Positions 52,883-61,036 are shown, counted from the stretch's first letter. The stretch: DNA of 64,000 nt from Mediterraneibacter glycyrrhizinilyticus (GCF_016902345.1 NZ_JACJLR010000005.1:62001-126000), one strand, 5' to 3'. The notes: generated by a model not told the origin, from the sequence alone. Program-made: numbers and translations.

Positions 52883-53704
52883 TTGAACACGCAAATCATC
52901 GCCATCGCCAACCAGAAAGGCGGCGTTGGCAAGACAACCACCTGCGCGAACCTGGGGATTGGGCTGGCGCAGGCCGGAAAGAAAGTGCTGCTGATCGACG
53001 GGGACCCGCAAGGCAGCCTGACCATCAGCCTGGGCCACCCCCAGCCGGACAAGCTGCCCTTTACCCTGTCCGACGCAATGGGCCGTATCCTGATGGACGA
53101 GCCGCTGCGCCCCGGCGAGGGTATCCTGCACCACCCGGAGGGCGTTGACCTGATGCCCGCAGACATCCAGCTCTCCGGCATGGAGGTCTCCCTGGTGAAC
53201 GCCATGAGCCGAGAGACCATCCTGCGGCAGTATCTGGACACGCTCAAGGGACAGTATTCCCATATCCTGATTGACTGCCAGCCATCCCTGGGTATGCTCA
53301 CGGTCAACGCCCTGGCCGCCGCCAACAGGGTCATAATCCCCGTTCAGGCGGAGTACCTGCCCGCCAAGGGCCTGGAACAGCTGCTCCAGACCGTAAACAA
53401 GGTGAAGCGGCAGATCAACCCCAAGCTCCAGATCGACGGCATATTGCTGACGATGGTGGACAACCGCACCAACTTCGCCAAGGAGATTGCCGCCCTGCTG
53501 CGGGAGACCTATGGCAGCAAAATCAAGGTGTTCGGCACCGAGATTCCCCATTCTGTCCGGGCAAAGGAGATCAGCGCCGAGGGCAAAAGCATTTTTGCCC
53601 ATGACCCTAATGGCAAGGTGGCCGAGGGCTATAAGAATCTGACCAAGGAGGTGATAAAACTTGAAAAGCAGCGCGAAAAAAGTAGAGCTGGCTCCATACG
53701 ATGA
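52883..53704 (+). CDS. ParA family partition ATPase
   Basis: The 273-aa ATPase has the deviant Walker A KGGVGKTT near the N-terminus, LLIDGDPQG and ILIDCQPSLGMLTVNAL, the ParA/Soj layout without an N-terminal DNA-binding extension. It moves DNA-bound ParB and so stabilises the element while it is circular. The start is TTG with a full GAGGTGA site; the frame is open upstream but has no better start. It overlaps parB by 44 bp. Confidence 0.93.
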   Translation: MNTQIIAIANQKGGVGKTTTCANLGIGLAQAGKKVLLIDGDPQGSLTISLGHPQPDKLPFTLSDAMGRILMDEPLRPGEGILHHPEGVDLMPADIQLSGMEVSLVNAMSRETILRQYLDTLKGQYSHILIDCQPSLGMLTVNALAAANRVIIPVQAEYLPAKGLEQLLQTVNKVKRQINPKLQIDGILLTMVDNRTNFAKEIAALLRETYGSKIKVFGTEIPHSVRAKEISAEGKSIFAHDPNGKVAEGYKNLTKEVIKLEKQREKSRAGSIR

Positions 53705-54587
53705 TTTGTTTTCCACCGAGGAAAGCCGCCAGGATGCCAAGCTGGAGAAGATACAGGAAATTCCGCTGTCTGAGCTGCACCCATTTAAGGGGCATCCCTT
53801 CAAAGTCAAGGATGACGAGGCCATGATGGAGACCGCCGACAGCGTTCGGCAGTATGGTGTTCTGGTTCCGGCGATCGCCCGCCCGGACCCGGAGGGCGGC
53901 TATGAGCTGGTTGCCGGTCACAGGCGGCACCGGGCCAGTGAGCTGGCCGAGAAAGAAACCATGCCTGTCATTGTCCGAGACCTGGACGATGATGCTGCCA
54001 CTATCATCATGGTGGACAGCAACTTACAACGTGAAAGCCTGCTCCCCAGCGAAAGGGCCTTTGCTTACAAGATGAAGCTGGAGGCTATGAAACACCAAGG
54101 CGCACGGGGGGACTTAACTTCGTCCCAACTTGGGACGAAGTTGCGTGCAGATGAATTGTTGGCGCAGCAGGCTGGTTCGAGTAGGAACCAGGTGCAGCGC
54201 TATATCCGCCTGACGGAGCTGATTCCCGAACTGCTGGATATGGTCGATGAAAAGAAAATCGCCCTCAATCCGGCTTATGAGCTGTCCTTTCTCAAAAAAG
54301 AAGAACAGCGGGATTTGCTGGACGCGATGGACAGCGAACAGGCTACCCCCTCTCTCTCCCAGGCTCAGCGACTCAAGAAATACAGCCAGGAGGGACATCT
54401 GACCCTCGATATGATGCGCGTCATCATGGGTGAGGAAAAGAAAAGTGATCTCGACAAAGTGACTTTCACCTCCGACACCCTGCGGAAGTATTTCCCCAAA
54501 AGCTATACGCCCCAGCGGATGCAGGAAACCATTATCAAACTGCTGGAGGCGTGGCAGAAGAAGCGCCAGAGAGACCAGGAACGATGA
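53661..54587 (+). CDS. ParB family partition protein
   Basis: The 308-aa protein has the ParB N-domain (IPLSELHPFKGHPFKV...VPAIARPD, GYELVAGHRRHRASE), the CTP-binding region, then a helix-turn-helix core with SSRNQVQRYIRLTELIPELLDMVDEKKI. It binds a parS-like site and loads on DNA with ParA. The start is TTG, inside parA, with AAGGAGGTGATAAAAC. A 27-bp perfect palindrome lies within this gene. Confidence 0.93.
   Translation: MKSSAKKVELAPYDDLFSTEESRQDAKLEKIQEIPLSELHPFKGHPFKVKDDEAMMETADSVRQYGVLVPAIARPDPEGGYELVAGHRRHRASELAEKETMPVIVRDLDDDAATIIMVDSNLQRESLLPSERAFAYKMKLEAMKHQGARGDLTSSQLGTKLRADELLAQQAGSSRNQVQRYIRLTELIPELLDMVDEKKIALNPAYELSFLKKEEQRDLLDAMDSEQATPSLSQAQRLKKYSQEGHLTLDMMRVIMGEEKKSDLDKVTFTSDTLRKYFPKSYTPQRMQETIIKLLEAWQKKRQRDQER
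54116..54142. repeat. 27-bp perfect palindrome inside parB
   Basis: Arms 54116-54128 and 54130-54142 are fully complementary around the C at 54129 (half-site TTGGGACGAAGTT). It is in frame in parB and codes for a segment starting LTSSQLGTKLR. Confidence 0.85.
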
Positions 54588-54599
54588 AAGGAGCCGCCT

Positions 54600-54875
54600 A
54601 TGAGGGATATTTCAGCCCGTGAGCTGAAAGGACACAATATCTTGGCCGTAGAGCGTTTTCAGGACAGCACCCGCTGGATGATCGAGTTTTCCGTTCAGCG
54701 CCCTTGTTCCTACGGCTGCCCCGGCGATGATATGCGGCTGTTTCTTACGGAGGACGGGTATCAGGCCGCCCTCGTAAGCCAGAAGCGTCGGGAAATCAAA
54801 ATCAAGCGGTATGCCCGTGTGATCGAGGGCCATGTGCTCGACTTCAAACCGGACAAGCGCCGCCGCCACCCGTAA
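54600..54875 (+). CDS. Small DUF5720-like mobile-element protein, copy 1
   Basis: The 91-aa basic protein shares its core, RLFLTEDGYQ followed by an Ile-Lys stretch and a Val-x-x-GH end, with the product of 56461-56772. This suggests one family, which I believe is DUF5720-like, common in Clostridia conjugative elements. Function unknown. AAAGGAGCCGCCT precedes the ATG, 12 bp after parB. Confidence 0.7.
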   Translation: MRDISARELKGHNILAVERFQDSTRWMIEFSVQRPCSYGCPGDDMRLFLTEDGYQAALVSQKRREIKIKRYARVIEGHVLDFKPDKRRRHP

Positions 54876-54902
54876 ACTCATTATCACTACGAAAGGAAAG
54901 GA

Positions 54903-55094
54903 ATGAATATGTGTACTGTCCAGAGCATCAAAGATGCCATCCGGGAAAGTTGCCAGTCCCAGTATGATATGGAATCCACCGACATTGACCGGGTTTTGCA
55001 GACCCTCCCGTTTTCGGAGCATGAGCCGATGTTCAGTCATCCGCCGAAGTACAAGCGTCCTTACCGGCCCTGGCAGAACAACAAAAACAGCTGA
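54903..55094 (+). CDS. Small hypothetical protein of the element
   Basis: This 63-aa frame starts with ATG after GAAAGGAAAGG and ends at the following terminator. The product is polar, with a helical first half (SIKDAIRESCQSQYD) and a Pro/Lys/Tyr-rich tail. I recognise no family. Position in the parAB operon and GC-rich codon use support a real gene. Confidence 0.6.
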   Translation: MNMCTVQSIKDAIRESCQSQYDMESTDIDRVLQTLPFSEHEPMFSHPPKYKRPYRPWQNNKNS

Positions 55095-55132
55095 AAGCCA
55101 CAGTCTTTTTCACGAAGGATTGTGGCTTTTTT
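55094..55132 (+). terminator. Terminator of the parAB operon
   Basis: A 9-bp or longer stem (55094-55102 with 55121-55129) followed by TTTTTT. Confidence 0.85.
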
Positions 55133-55163
55133 CATGCCCTAAAATTAGAAAGGAGTGAAGTCA

Positions 55164-56057
55164 ATGGCCGTTTTTCGCATTGAACGGACCAAAGATTATA
55201 CCGTGATGAGCAATCATCACCTGCGGAACCACGAACTATCCCTCAAGGCAAAGGGGCTTCTTTCCATGATGTTATCCCTGCCTGATGACTGGAACTATAC
55301 TACCCGTGGACTTGCGAAAATCTGCAAGGAGGGCGTTGATGCCATCGGCAGTGCGCTGCGGGAGTTGGAAACCGCCGGTTACATCGTGCGGAACCAGCTG
55401 CGGGACCAACAAGGCCGGATCAGCGACACCGAGTATGTGATTTATGAGAAACCCCAGCCCAGGCAGCCAGAAACGCCAAGGCCGGATACGGCTGTACCAG
55501 ATACGGCTTCACCAGATACGGAAAACCCGTATCTGGATAAACCGGATACGGAAAAGCCCGCAGAATTAAATATAGAGAAACCAAATACTCAAAAACAAAA
55601 TACTCATGGAGCAAGTACCGATTCCATTCCCTTCCGGGAAACAGCGGCAGCACAGCTGCCGGAACGGAAAGGAAGGGATGCGATGTCTGTCTCAGAGATA
55701 GAAAATTATCGGGAATTGATTCTGGAGAACATCGAGTATGACTATCTGTGCAGAGAGTTTTCGACCTACCGTGAGGACCTGGACGAGATTGTGGAGCTGA
55801 TGGTGGAGACCGTTTGTGCCAAACGTAAAACCACTCGGATCGCTGGCAGCGACTTTCCCCATGAAGTCGTGCGCTCCCGGTTCTTGAAGCTGGATAGCGA
55901 GCATATCCGATTTGTCATGGACGGTATGCAGAAAAACACCACGGAGGTCCGCAATATGAAACAGTATTTGCTTGCAGTGCTGTTCAACGCGCCCACCACG
56001 ATCAGCAATCACTACACCGTACAAGTCAATCACGATATGAACACAGGCGGCTGGTAA
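55164..56057 (+). CDS. Replication-initiator-like HTH protein with DUF6017-like C-terminus
   Basis: The 297-aa protein starts with a winged-helix domain of the RepA_N/replisome-organiser kind (about 1-100; FRIERTKDYTVMSNHHLRN, LSLKAKGLLSMMLSLPDDW). A Pro-Asp-Thr repeat linker (about 105-150) follows, then a helical C-terminal domain with a YLCREFSTY...MVETVC pattern, as in DUF6017 proteins of conjugative elements. It probably starts replication of the excised circle. The ATG at 55164 follows AAAGGAGTGAAGTCA. Iteron-like repeats lie in the linker-coding DNA. Confidence 0.78.
   Translation: MAVFRIERTKDYTVMSNHHLRNHELSLKAKGLLSMMLSLPDDWNYTTRGLAKICKEGVDAIGSALRELETAGYIVRNQLRDQQGRISDTEYVIYEKPQPRQPETPRPDTAVPDTASPDTENPYLDKPDTEKPAELNIEKPNTQKQNTHGASTDSIPFRETAAAQLPERKGRDAMSVSEIENYRELILENIEYDYLCREFSTYREDLDEIVELMVETVCAKRKTTRIAGSDFPHEVVRSRFLKLDSEHIRFVMDGMQKNTTEVRNMKQYLLAVLFNAPTTISNHYTVQVNHDMNTGGW
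55482..55551 (+). repeat. 15-bp-phased iteron-like array inside the rep-like gene
   Basis: CCGGATACGG or CCAGATACGG occurs at 55482, 55497, 55512 and 55542, and its inverted form CCGTATCTGG at 55527. All five positions are exactly 15 bp apart. In protein the units read as Pro-Asp-Thr-x-x repeats. The 10-bp word is far better conserved than the codons require. Confidence 0.75.
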
Positions 56058-56105
56058 ACAGCCGCTTTTCTGTTGCCCGGCAATACCGGGAGAAAGGATT
56101 TTGCC

Positions 56106-56468
56106 ATGAAACGACCTCTTGCCTACATTACGGCTCCCTGGAGCAACAACCAGTATGAGAACGCCGAGAACGCTGCCACCTACTGCCGCCAGGTGTACGA
56201 CGCCGGGTATTCGCCCATCTGCCCGGTTCTGTTCTTGTCCACCTTCCTCAAGGACGAGATTCCCCAGGAACACAAGGACGGGCTGGATATGGCGCGAGAC
56301 TATCTGCGCCGGTCCCATGTGCTGGTGGTCTGCGGCCACGGCATCGACGAGACCGTGAAGAATGACATCGCCACCGCTGAGCGCCTGCGGATCACCGCTA
56401 CCACCCTGGACGGTATCCTGACTGTGAAAGGCCAGGGACGCGGGAAAGGAGGTGCGCGCCATGCCTGA
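56106..56468 (+). CDS. DUF4406-like/nucleoside 2-deoxyribosyltransferase-fold protein
   Basis: The 120-aa protein has the short Rossmann-like fold of DUF4406/DUF7768 proteins: LAYITAPWSN at the start, YDAGYSPICPVLF, and VLVVCGHGIDETVKNDIATAERL. These resemble nucleoside deoxyribosyltransferases but their activity is unproven. It overlaps the next gene by 8 bp. It is a usual passenger in this position of Tn1549/CTn-type elements. Confidence 0.75.
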   Translation: MKRPLAYITAPWSNNQYENAENAATYCRQVYDAGYSPICPVLFLSTFLKDEIPQEHKDGLDMARDYLRRSHVLVVCGHGIDETVKNDIATAERLRITATTLDGILTVKGQGRGKGGARHA

Positions 56469-56772
56469 GCGTAAGACCGTGGGCCAGCTGATGGAGGAAA
56501 TGCGGCTCAAGGCCGGGGCGCAGAACTACCACGGCCATGAGTACATGGATTTGGAGCGGTTTGCCGAGGACACCCGGCACATGATTATCTTCGATGTGCT
56601 GACCCACGATTCGCCGGTGGGCTGGAAAGGCGAACGGACCCGCCTGTTTCTGACGGAGGCCGGATACCAGAAAAGCCTGGAGAACCAGGAAAAGGGCCAC
56701 ATCAAGATTCTCAGCCATGCCAAGGTGCGCCAGGGACATCTGTACTATGACCGCTCCGATCAGCTGCGTTGA
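56461..56772 (+). CDS. Small DUF5720-like mobile-element protein, copy 2
   Basis: The 103-aa protein shares the RLFLTEAGYQ core and the IKILSHAKVRQGH end with the product of 54600-54875. It has an extra N-terminal segment VGQLMEEMRLKAGAQNYHGHEYMDLERF. The ATG overlaps the preceding gene and has GGAAAGGAGGTGCGC. Function unknown; perhaps a DNA- or coupling-related accessory. Confidence 0.75.
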   Translation: MPERKTVGQLMEEMRLKAGAQNYHGHEYMDLERFAEDTRHMIIFDVLTHDSPVGWKGERTRLFLTEAGYQKSLENQEKGHIKILSHAKVRQGHLYYDRSDQLR

Positions 56773-56784
56773 AAGGAGCCTGCC

Positions 56785-56826
56785 ATGATGAAATACCTGC
56801 TGCGGCGGCTGGTGGTCCCGCCTTAG
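56785..56826 (+). CDS. Possible 13-aa minigene before pcfB
   Basis: ATGATG after GAAAGGAGCCTGCC opens a 13-codon frame ending in TAG at 56826, 47 bp before the PcfB gene. The peptide, MMKYLLRRLVVPP, is basic and hydrophobic. It may be a remnant or a translational coupler; nothing else supports it. Confidence 0.25.
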   Translation: MMKYLLRRLVVPP

Positions 56827-56873
56827 TATCAAGCGCCACCCCTGCAAAATCCGTGGAAAGGAGGCGATGACCT

Positions 56874-57374
56874 ATGCAGGAGGAAGTGGAAAACAGGACT
56901 TTGACGCTGGTAGTCAGCGGAACAAAGTTTACCGGGCGGCTGTTTAAGGCCGCCATCACCAAGTACCTTGCCCACCGCAAGGAAAAGAAGCTGCAAAAGC
57001 AGAAAAGCCGGGATACCCCCGTGATTCCCCACGGCAAACAGACGGTGAAGCAGCTGATCGGCCAGAATCAGGGCGTTTCCAACATCGAGATCACCGACCC
57101 CTCCATCAAGGAGTTTGAAAAGATCGCCCGGAAATACGGCGTTGACTATGCGGTGAAGAAGGACCGCAGCAGCTCCCCGCCCAAGTACCTGATCTTTTTC
57201 AAAGGCCGCGATGCGGATGCCCTGACCGCTGCCTTTACCGAGTACACCGGCAAGAAGGTCAGAAAGGCGCAGAAAACAGAGCGTCCGTCCGTGCTGGCAA
57301 AGCTGAGCCAGTTCAAAGAGCTGGTGAAACACGCCGTTGTGGACCGGAACAAGCGGAAGGAGCTGGAACGATGA
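56874..57374 (+). CDS. PcfB family (DUF3801) conjugation protein
   Basis: The 166-aa protein matches PcfB/DUF3801: TLTLVVSGTKFTGRLFKAAITKYL, then a central KEFEKIARKYGVDYAVKKD and YLIFFKGRDADALTAAF. In pCF10 PcfB is linked to DNA processing and coupling of the relaxosome. The next gene is the VirD4-type ATPase, overlapping by 4 bp, which fits a joint role in presenting DNA to the channel. Confidence 0.9.
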   Translation: MQEEVENRTLTLVVSGTKFTGRLFKAAITKYLAHRKEKKLQKQKSRDTPVIPHGKQTVKQLIGQNQGVSNIEITDPSIKEFEKIARKYGVDYAVKKDRSSSPPKYLIFFKGRDADALTAAFTEYTGKKVRKAQKTERPSVLAKLSQFKELVKHAVVDRNKRKELER

Positions 57375-59206
57375 AGATGAAAAAGCAACTTGACATCAAA
57401 AAGCTCCTTTTGCTGAATATGCCCTATATCCTGATGGGGCTGTTCGCAACCAACTTCGGTGAAGGATGGCGGATGGCCGTGGGTGCGGACGCTTCGGCAA
57501 AAATGCTTTCGTTCTTCTCCACGCTGCCGGTGGCGCTGGCCAGCTGGTGGCCCAGCCTGCACCCTTTGGACCTGCTGGTGGGGCTGTGCTGCGGCGCTGG
57601 CCTGCGATTGGCCGTGTATCTCAAAAGCAAGAACGCCAAGAAGTACCGGCACGGTATGGAGTATGGCAGCGCCCGCTGGGGCACCCATGAGGACATCGCA
57701 CCCTACATCGACCCGGTGTTCCAGAACAATGTGATTCTGACTAAAACCGAGAGCCTGACCATGAACAGCCGCCCCAAGGACCCCAAGACCGCCAGAAACA
57801 AAAATGTGCTGGTGATCGGTGGCTCCGGTTCCGGCAAGACCCGCTTCTGGCTGAAACCGAACCTGATGCAGATGCACAGCTCCTATGTGGTGACAGACCC
57901 AAAAGGCACCATCCTGGTGGAGTGCGGCAAAATGCTTCAGCGCGGCACACCCAAGCTGGGCAAGGACGGCAAGCCCATGAAGGATAAGCACGGCAAGGAC
58001 ATCTATGAGCCTTATCGGATCAAAGTCCTCAATACCATCAACTTCAAGAAGTCCATGCACTATAATCCCTTTGCCTACATCCACTCCGAAAAGGACATCT
58101 TGAAACTGGTCACGACGCTGATCGCCAACACCAAGGGCGAGGGCAAGGCCGGGGACGATTTTTGGGTTAAGGCCGAGACGCTTTTGTACTGCGCCCTCAT
58201 TGGGTATATCCACTACGAGGCCCCGGTGGAGGAACAGAATTTCTCCACCCTCATCGAGTTCATCAACGCGATGGAGGTCCGGGAGGATGACGAGGAGTTC
58301 AAGAACCCCGTGGACCTGATGTTTGACGCGCTGGAGGCAGAGAAGCCCAACCACTTCGCCGTCCGTCAGTACAAAAAGTACAAGCTGGCTGCGGGCAAAA
58401 CCGCAAAATCCATCCTGATTTCCTGCGGTGCGCGCCTTGCCGTGTTCGACATCGCGGAGCTGCGGGAGGTCACGGCCTACGACGAGCTGGAGCTGGATAC
58501 CCTGGGAGACCGGAAAACCGCCTTGTTCTTGATTATGAGCGACACGGACGATAGCTTTAACTTCCTGATCTCCATGTGCTACACCCAGCTGTTCAATCTG
58601 CTCTGCGAAAAAGCGGACGATGTGTACGGCGGGCGGCTGCCGGTCCATGTGCGGTGCCTCATTGACGAGGCCGCCAATATTGGACAGATCCCTCGGCTGG
58701 AAAAGCTGGTTGCCACCATCCGAAGCCGTGAGATTTCCGCCTGCCTGGTGCTGCAAGCACAGTCCCAGCTCAAAGCTATCTACAAGGACAACGCCGATAC
58801 CATCATCGGCAACATGGATACCTCCATCTTCCTGGGCGGCAAAGAGCCGACAACCCTCAAGGAGCTGGCCGCCGTGCTGGGCAAGGAGACCATCGACACC
58901 TACAACACCGGCGAGAGCCGGGGCCGCGAGACATCCCATTCTCTTAACTACCAAAAGCTCGGCAAAGAGCTTATGAGCCAGGATGAACTGGCCGTCATGG
59001 ACGGCGGCAAGTGTATCCTCCAGCTGCGCGGTGTGCGGCCTTTCCTCTCGGACAAGTACGACATCACCAAGCACCCCAATTACCCGTACACCGCCGACGC
59101 GGACCCCAAGAACGCCTTTGACATCGAGGCGTTCCTGTCCACCCGGCTCAAGCTCAAGCCCAACGAGGTCTACGATGTGTATGAAGTAGACGCAGAGGGC
59201 GTGTAA
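57371..59206 (+). CDS. VirD4/TraG-type conjugative coupling ATPase
   Basis: The 611-aa protein has two N-terminal membrane helices (about 12-32 and 55-80) and a TraG/VirD4 ATPase domain. It shows Walker A IGGSGSGKTRFW, LMQMHSSYVVTDPKGT, Walker B VRCLIDEAANIGQIP, and the sensor stretch CLVLQAQSQLKAIY. It recruits the relaxosome to the type IV channel at the inner membrane. The length is normal. Starts inside the PcfB gene. Confidence 0.95.
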   Translation: MKMKKQLDIKKLLLLNMPYILMGLFATNFGEGWRMAVGADASAKMLSFFSTLPVALASWWPSLHPLDLLVGLCCGAGLRLAVYLKSKNAKKYRHGMEYGSARWGTHEDIAPYIDPVFQNNVILTKTESLTMNSRPKDPKTARNKNVLVIGGSGSGKTRFWLKPNLMQMHSSYVVTDPKGTILVECGKMLQRGTPKLGKDGKPMKDKHGKDIYEPYRIKVLNTINFKKSMHYNPFAYIHSEKDILKLVTTLIANTKGEGKAGDDFWVKAETLLYCALIGYIHYEAPVEEQNFSTLIEFINAMEVREDDEEFKNPVDLMFDALEAEKPNHFAVRQYKKYKLAAGKTAKSILISCGARLAVFDIAELREVTAYDELELDTLGDRKTALFLIMSDTDDSFNFLISMCYTQLFNLLCEKADDVYGGRLPVHVRCLIDEAANIGQIPRLEKLVATIRSREISACLVLQAQSQLKAIYKDNADTIIGNMDTSIFLGGKEPTTLKELAAVLGKETIDTYNTGESRGRETSHSLNYQKLGKELMSQDELAVMDGGKCILQLRGVRPFLSDKYDITKHPNYPYTADADPKNAFDIEAFLSTRLKLKPNEVYDVYEVDAEGV

Positions 59207-59318
59207 ATCTGTTCCGCTGTGAAAGGAGTGATCTTATCTACCCGCCTCAACCGCCCCGGATGGGGCCATCGGCGTACAAAGCGGACAATCACCAAAAAAT
59301 AATGAAAAAAGGAGGACA

Positions 59319-59409
59319 GCCGGAATCAGGCCCCGGAAACCGGGTGCCGATTGTTCCGGCTTTTGTATGCCTATGAATGACTAAATCAAACTTTTCAAAT
59401 GATTCCGGC
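59319..59409 (+). promoter_or_regulatory. Mutually exclusive hairpins upstream of the Maff2 gene
   Basis: GCCGGAATC (59319-59327) can pair with TTCCGGC at 59354-59360, giving a terminator-like stem with TTTT, or with GATTCCGGC (59401-59409), a longer 9-bp match. It follows AGGAGG at 59310-59315. The two folds exclude each other, as in attenuators. The 215-bp gap from 59207 to 59421 otherwise holds only a doubtful short frame. Confidence 0.6.
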
Positions 59410-59421
59410 TAACTATAATTT

Positions 59422-59640
59422 ATGGCATTTTTCAATCAGGCTATCACCGTTCTTCAGACCCTCGTTATCGCTCTGGGCGCTGGTCTCGGCATCTGGGGTG
59501 TCATCAACCTGCTGGAAGGTTACGGCAACGACAACCCCGGTGCGAAGTCCCAGGGCATGAAGCAGCTCATGGCTGGCGCTGGCGTCGCCGTGGTCGGCAT
59601 GGTCCTCGTACCCCTGCTCTCCAGCCTGTTCACCGTCTGA
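59422..59640 (+). CDS. Maff2 family small membrane protein, possible pilin
   Basis: The 72-aa protein has two membrane helices (about 8-30 and 48-70) joined by a short polar loop GYGNDNPGAKSQG, the layout of VirB2/TrbC-type pilins and of the Maff2 family of Clostridia elements. It probably supplies the main subunit or a membrane part of the transfer channel. There is no Shine-Dalgarno sequence directly before the ATG: the nearest AGGAGG lies about 107 bases upstream, behind a hairpin. A GC-rich hairpin also follows the gene. Confidence 0.85.
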   Translation: MAFFNQAITVLQTLVIALGAGLGIWGVINLLEGYGNDNPGAKSQGMKQLMAGAGVAVVGMVLVPLLSSLFTV

Positions 59641-59675
59641 TCGCTCCCGTCGTTAAGCTGTCATAAGAAATCCTT

Positions 59676-59703
59676 GCCGCCCCTGCCCCCAAGCGGGGGC
59701 GGC
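59676..59703 (+). other. GC-rich intercistronic hairpin after the Maff2 gene
   Basis: GCCGCCCC (59676-59683) pairs with GGGGCGGC (59696-59703), with no T-run, just before the next ribosome site. It may protect the upstream Maff2 mRNA end. Confidence 0.6.
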
Positions 59704-59723
59704 TGAAAGGAGGTTGACACCGT

Positions 59724-60593
59724 ATGGATTTCTTACTCGATGCCCTTACTGACTGGCTCAAGGAAATGTTGGTAGGCGGCATTATGAGCAACTTATCGGG
59801 GATGTTCGATAGCGTGAACCAGCAGGTCGCAGACATTGCGACACAGGTGGGCCAGACCCCTCAGGGCTGGAACGGGAGTATTTTCAGCATGATCCAAAAT
59901 CTCTCCAACTCCATCATGGTGCCGATTGCTGGCGTGATCCTGGCTATCGTGATGACGCTGGAGCTGATTCAGATGATTACCGACAAGAACAACCTGCATG
60001 ATGTGGACACCTGGATGATCTTCAAATGGGTGTTCAAATCTGCCGCTGCCATCCTCATCGTCTCAAACACCTGGAACATCGTGATGGGCGTGTTTGACGC
60101 AGCTCAAAGTGTGGTGGCGCAGGCGGCGGGCATCATCGGTTCCGACGCTTCCATCGACATCTCCTCTGTCATGACCGATATGGAGTCCCGGCTGATGGAT
60201 ATGGACCTGGGGCCGCTGTTCGGCCTGTGGTTCCAGTCGCTCTTTATCGGCATTACCATGTGGGCGCTTTACATTTGTATCTTTATCGTGATTTATGGCC
60301 GTATGATTGAGATTTACCTTGTGACCTCGGTGGCTCCCATCCCTATGGCCACCATGATGGGCAAGGAATGGGGCGGTATGGGCCAGAACTATCTGCGCTC
60401 GTTGATCGCCCTGGGCTTCCAGGCATTTCTCATCATCGTCTGTGTGGCGATCTACGCCGTGCTGGTGCAGAGTATTGCCACCGAATCCGACATCATTATG
60501 GCCATCTGGAGCTGCGTGGGCTATACGGTCCTGTTGTGCTTTACGCTCTTTAAGACCGGCAGCCTCGCAAAATCCGTTTTCAATGCACATTAA
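59724..60593 (+). CDS. VirB6/TrbL-like conjugative membrane protein
   Basis: The 289-aa protein has about six membrane helices, with a hydrophilic segment (about 120-165) and the pattern FIVIYGRMIEIYLVTSVAPIPMATM typical of TrbL/VirB6-like proteins of these elements. It forms part of the channel in the membrane. GAAAGGAGGTTGACACCGT precedes the ATG. Confidence 0.88.
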   Translation: MDFLLDALTDWLKEMLVGGIMSNLSGMFDSVNQQVADIATQVGQTPQGWNGSIFSMIQNLSNSIMVPIAGVILAIVMTLELIQMITDKNNLHDVDTWMIFKWVFKSAAAILIVSNTWNIVMGVFDAAQSVVAQAAGIIGSDASIDISSVMTDMESRLMDMDLGPLFGLWFQSLFIGITMWALYICIFIVIYGRMIEIYLVTSVAPIPMATMMGKEWGGMGQNYLRSLIALGFQAFLIIVCVAIYAVLVQSIATESDIIMAIWSCVGYTVLLCFTLFKTGSLAKSVFNAH

Positions 60594-60613
60594 CCAGGAA
60601 GGAGGTAATCCCT

Positions 60614-61036
60614 TTGGCTTATGTACCCGTACCCAAGGATCTTACGAAAGTCAAAACCAAGGTTGCGTTCAACTTAACCAAGAGGCAGCTTGTCTGCTTC
60701 GGCGGCGGTGCGCTGATCGGCGTACCGCTTTTCTTCCTGCTCCGGGGGCCTGTGGGAAACAGCGTGGCTGCCATGTGTATGATGCTGGTCATGCTGCCCT
60801 TCTTCATGCTGGCGATGTATGAAAAACACGGTCAGCCCCTGGAAAAGATCGTGGGCAATATCATCAAGGTGGCCGTCATCCGGCCCAAGGAGCGCCCGTA
60901 TCAGACCAACAACTTCTATGCCGTTTTGGAACGGCAGGAAAAACTCGACAAGGAGGTGTATGACATTGTTCACGGTAATCAAAAGCTGGCTGCACCGGCT
61001 GTTCGGAAAAGACGAAAAGACCGCGCAGCCGGTTAA
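60614..61036 (+). CDS. PrgI family membrane protein
   Basis: The 140-aa protein has the PrgI/TcpE-like layout: a short cytoplasmic start (VPVPKDLTKVKTKVAFNLTKRQL), two membrane helices (about 28-50 and 52-72) and the soluble part with YQTNNFYAVLERQEKLDKEV. It pairs with VirB4 in Gram-positive conjugation channels. The start is TTG after GGAGGTAATCCCT. It overlaps the VirB4 gene by 77 bp. Confidence 0.9.
   Translation: MAYVPVPKDLTKVKTKVAFNLTKRQLVCFGGGALIGVPLFFLLRGPVGNSVAAMCMMLVMLPFFMLAMYEKHGQPLEKIVGNIIKVAVIRPKERPYQTNNFYAVLERQEKLDKEVYDIVHGNQKLAAPAVRKRRKDRAAG

Noticed and set aside
57146-59074. A 642-codon minus-strand frame opposite virD4
   Set aside because: It arises from the same codon-bias shadow; the plus strand carries all coupling-protein motifs.
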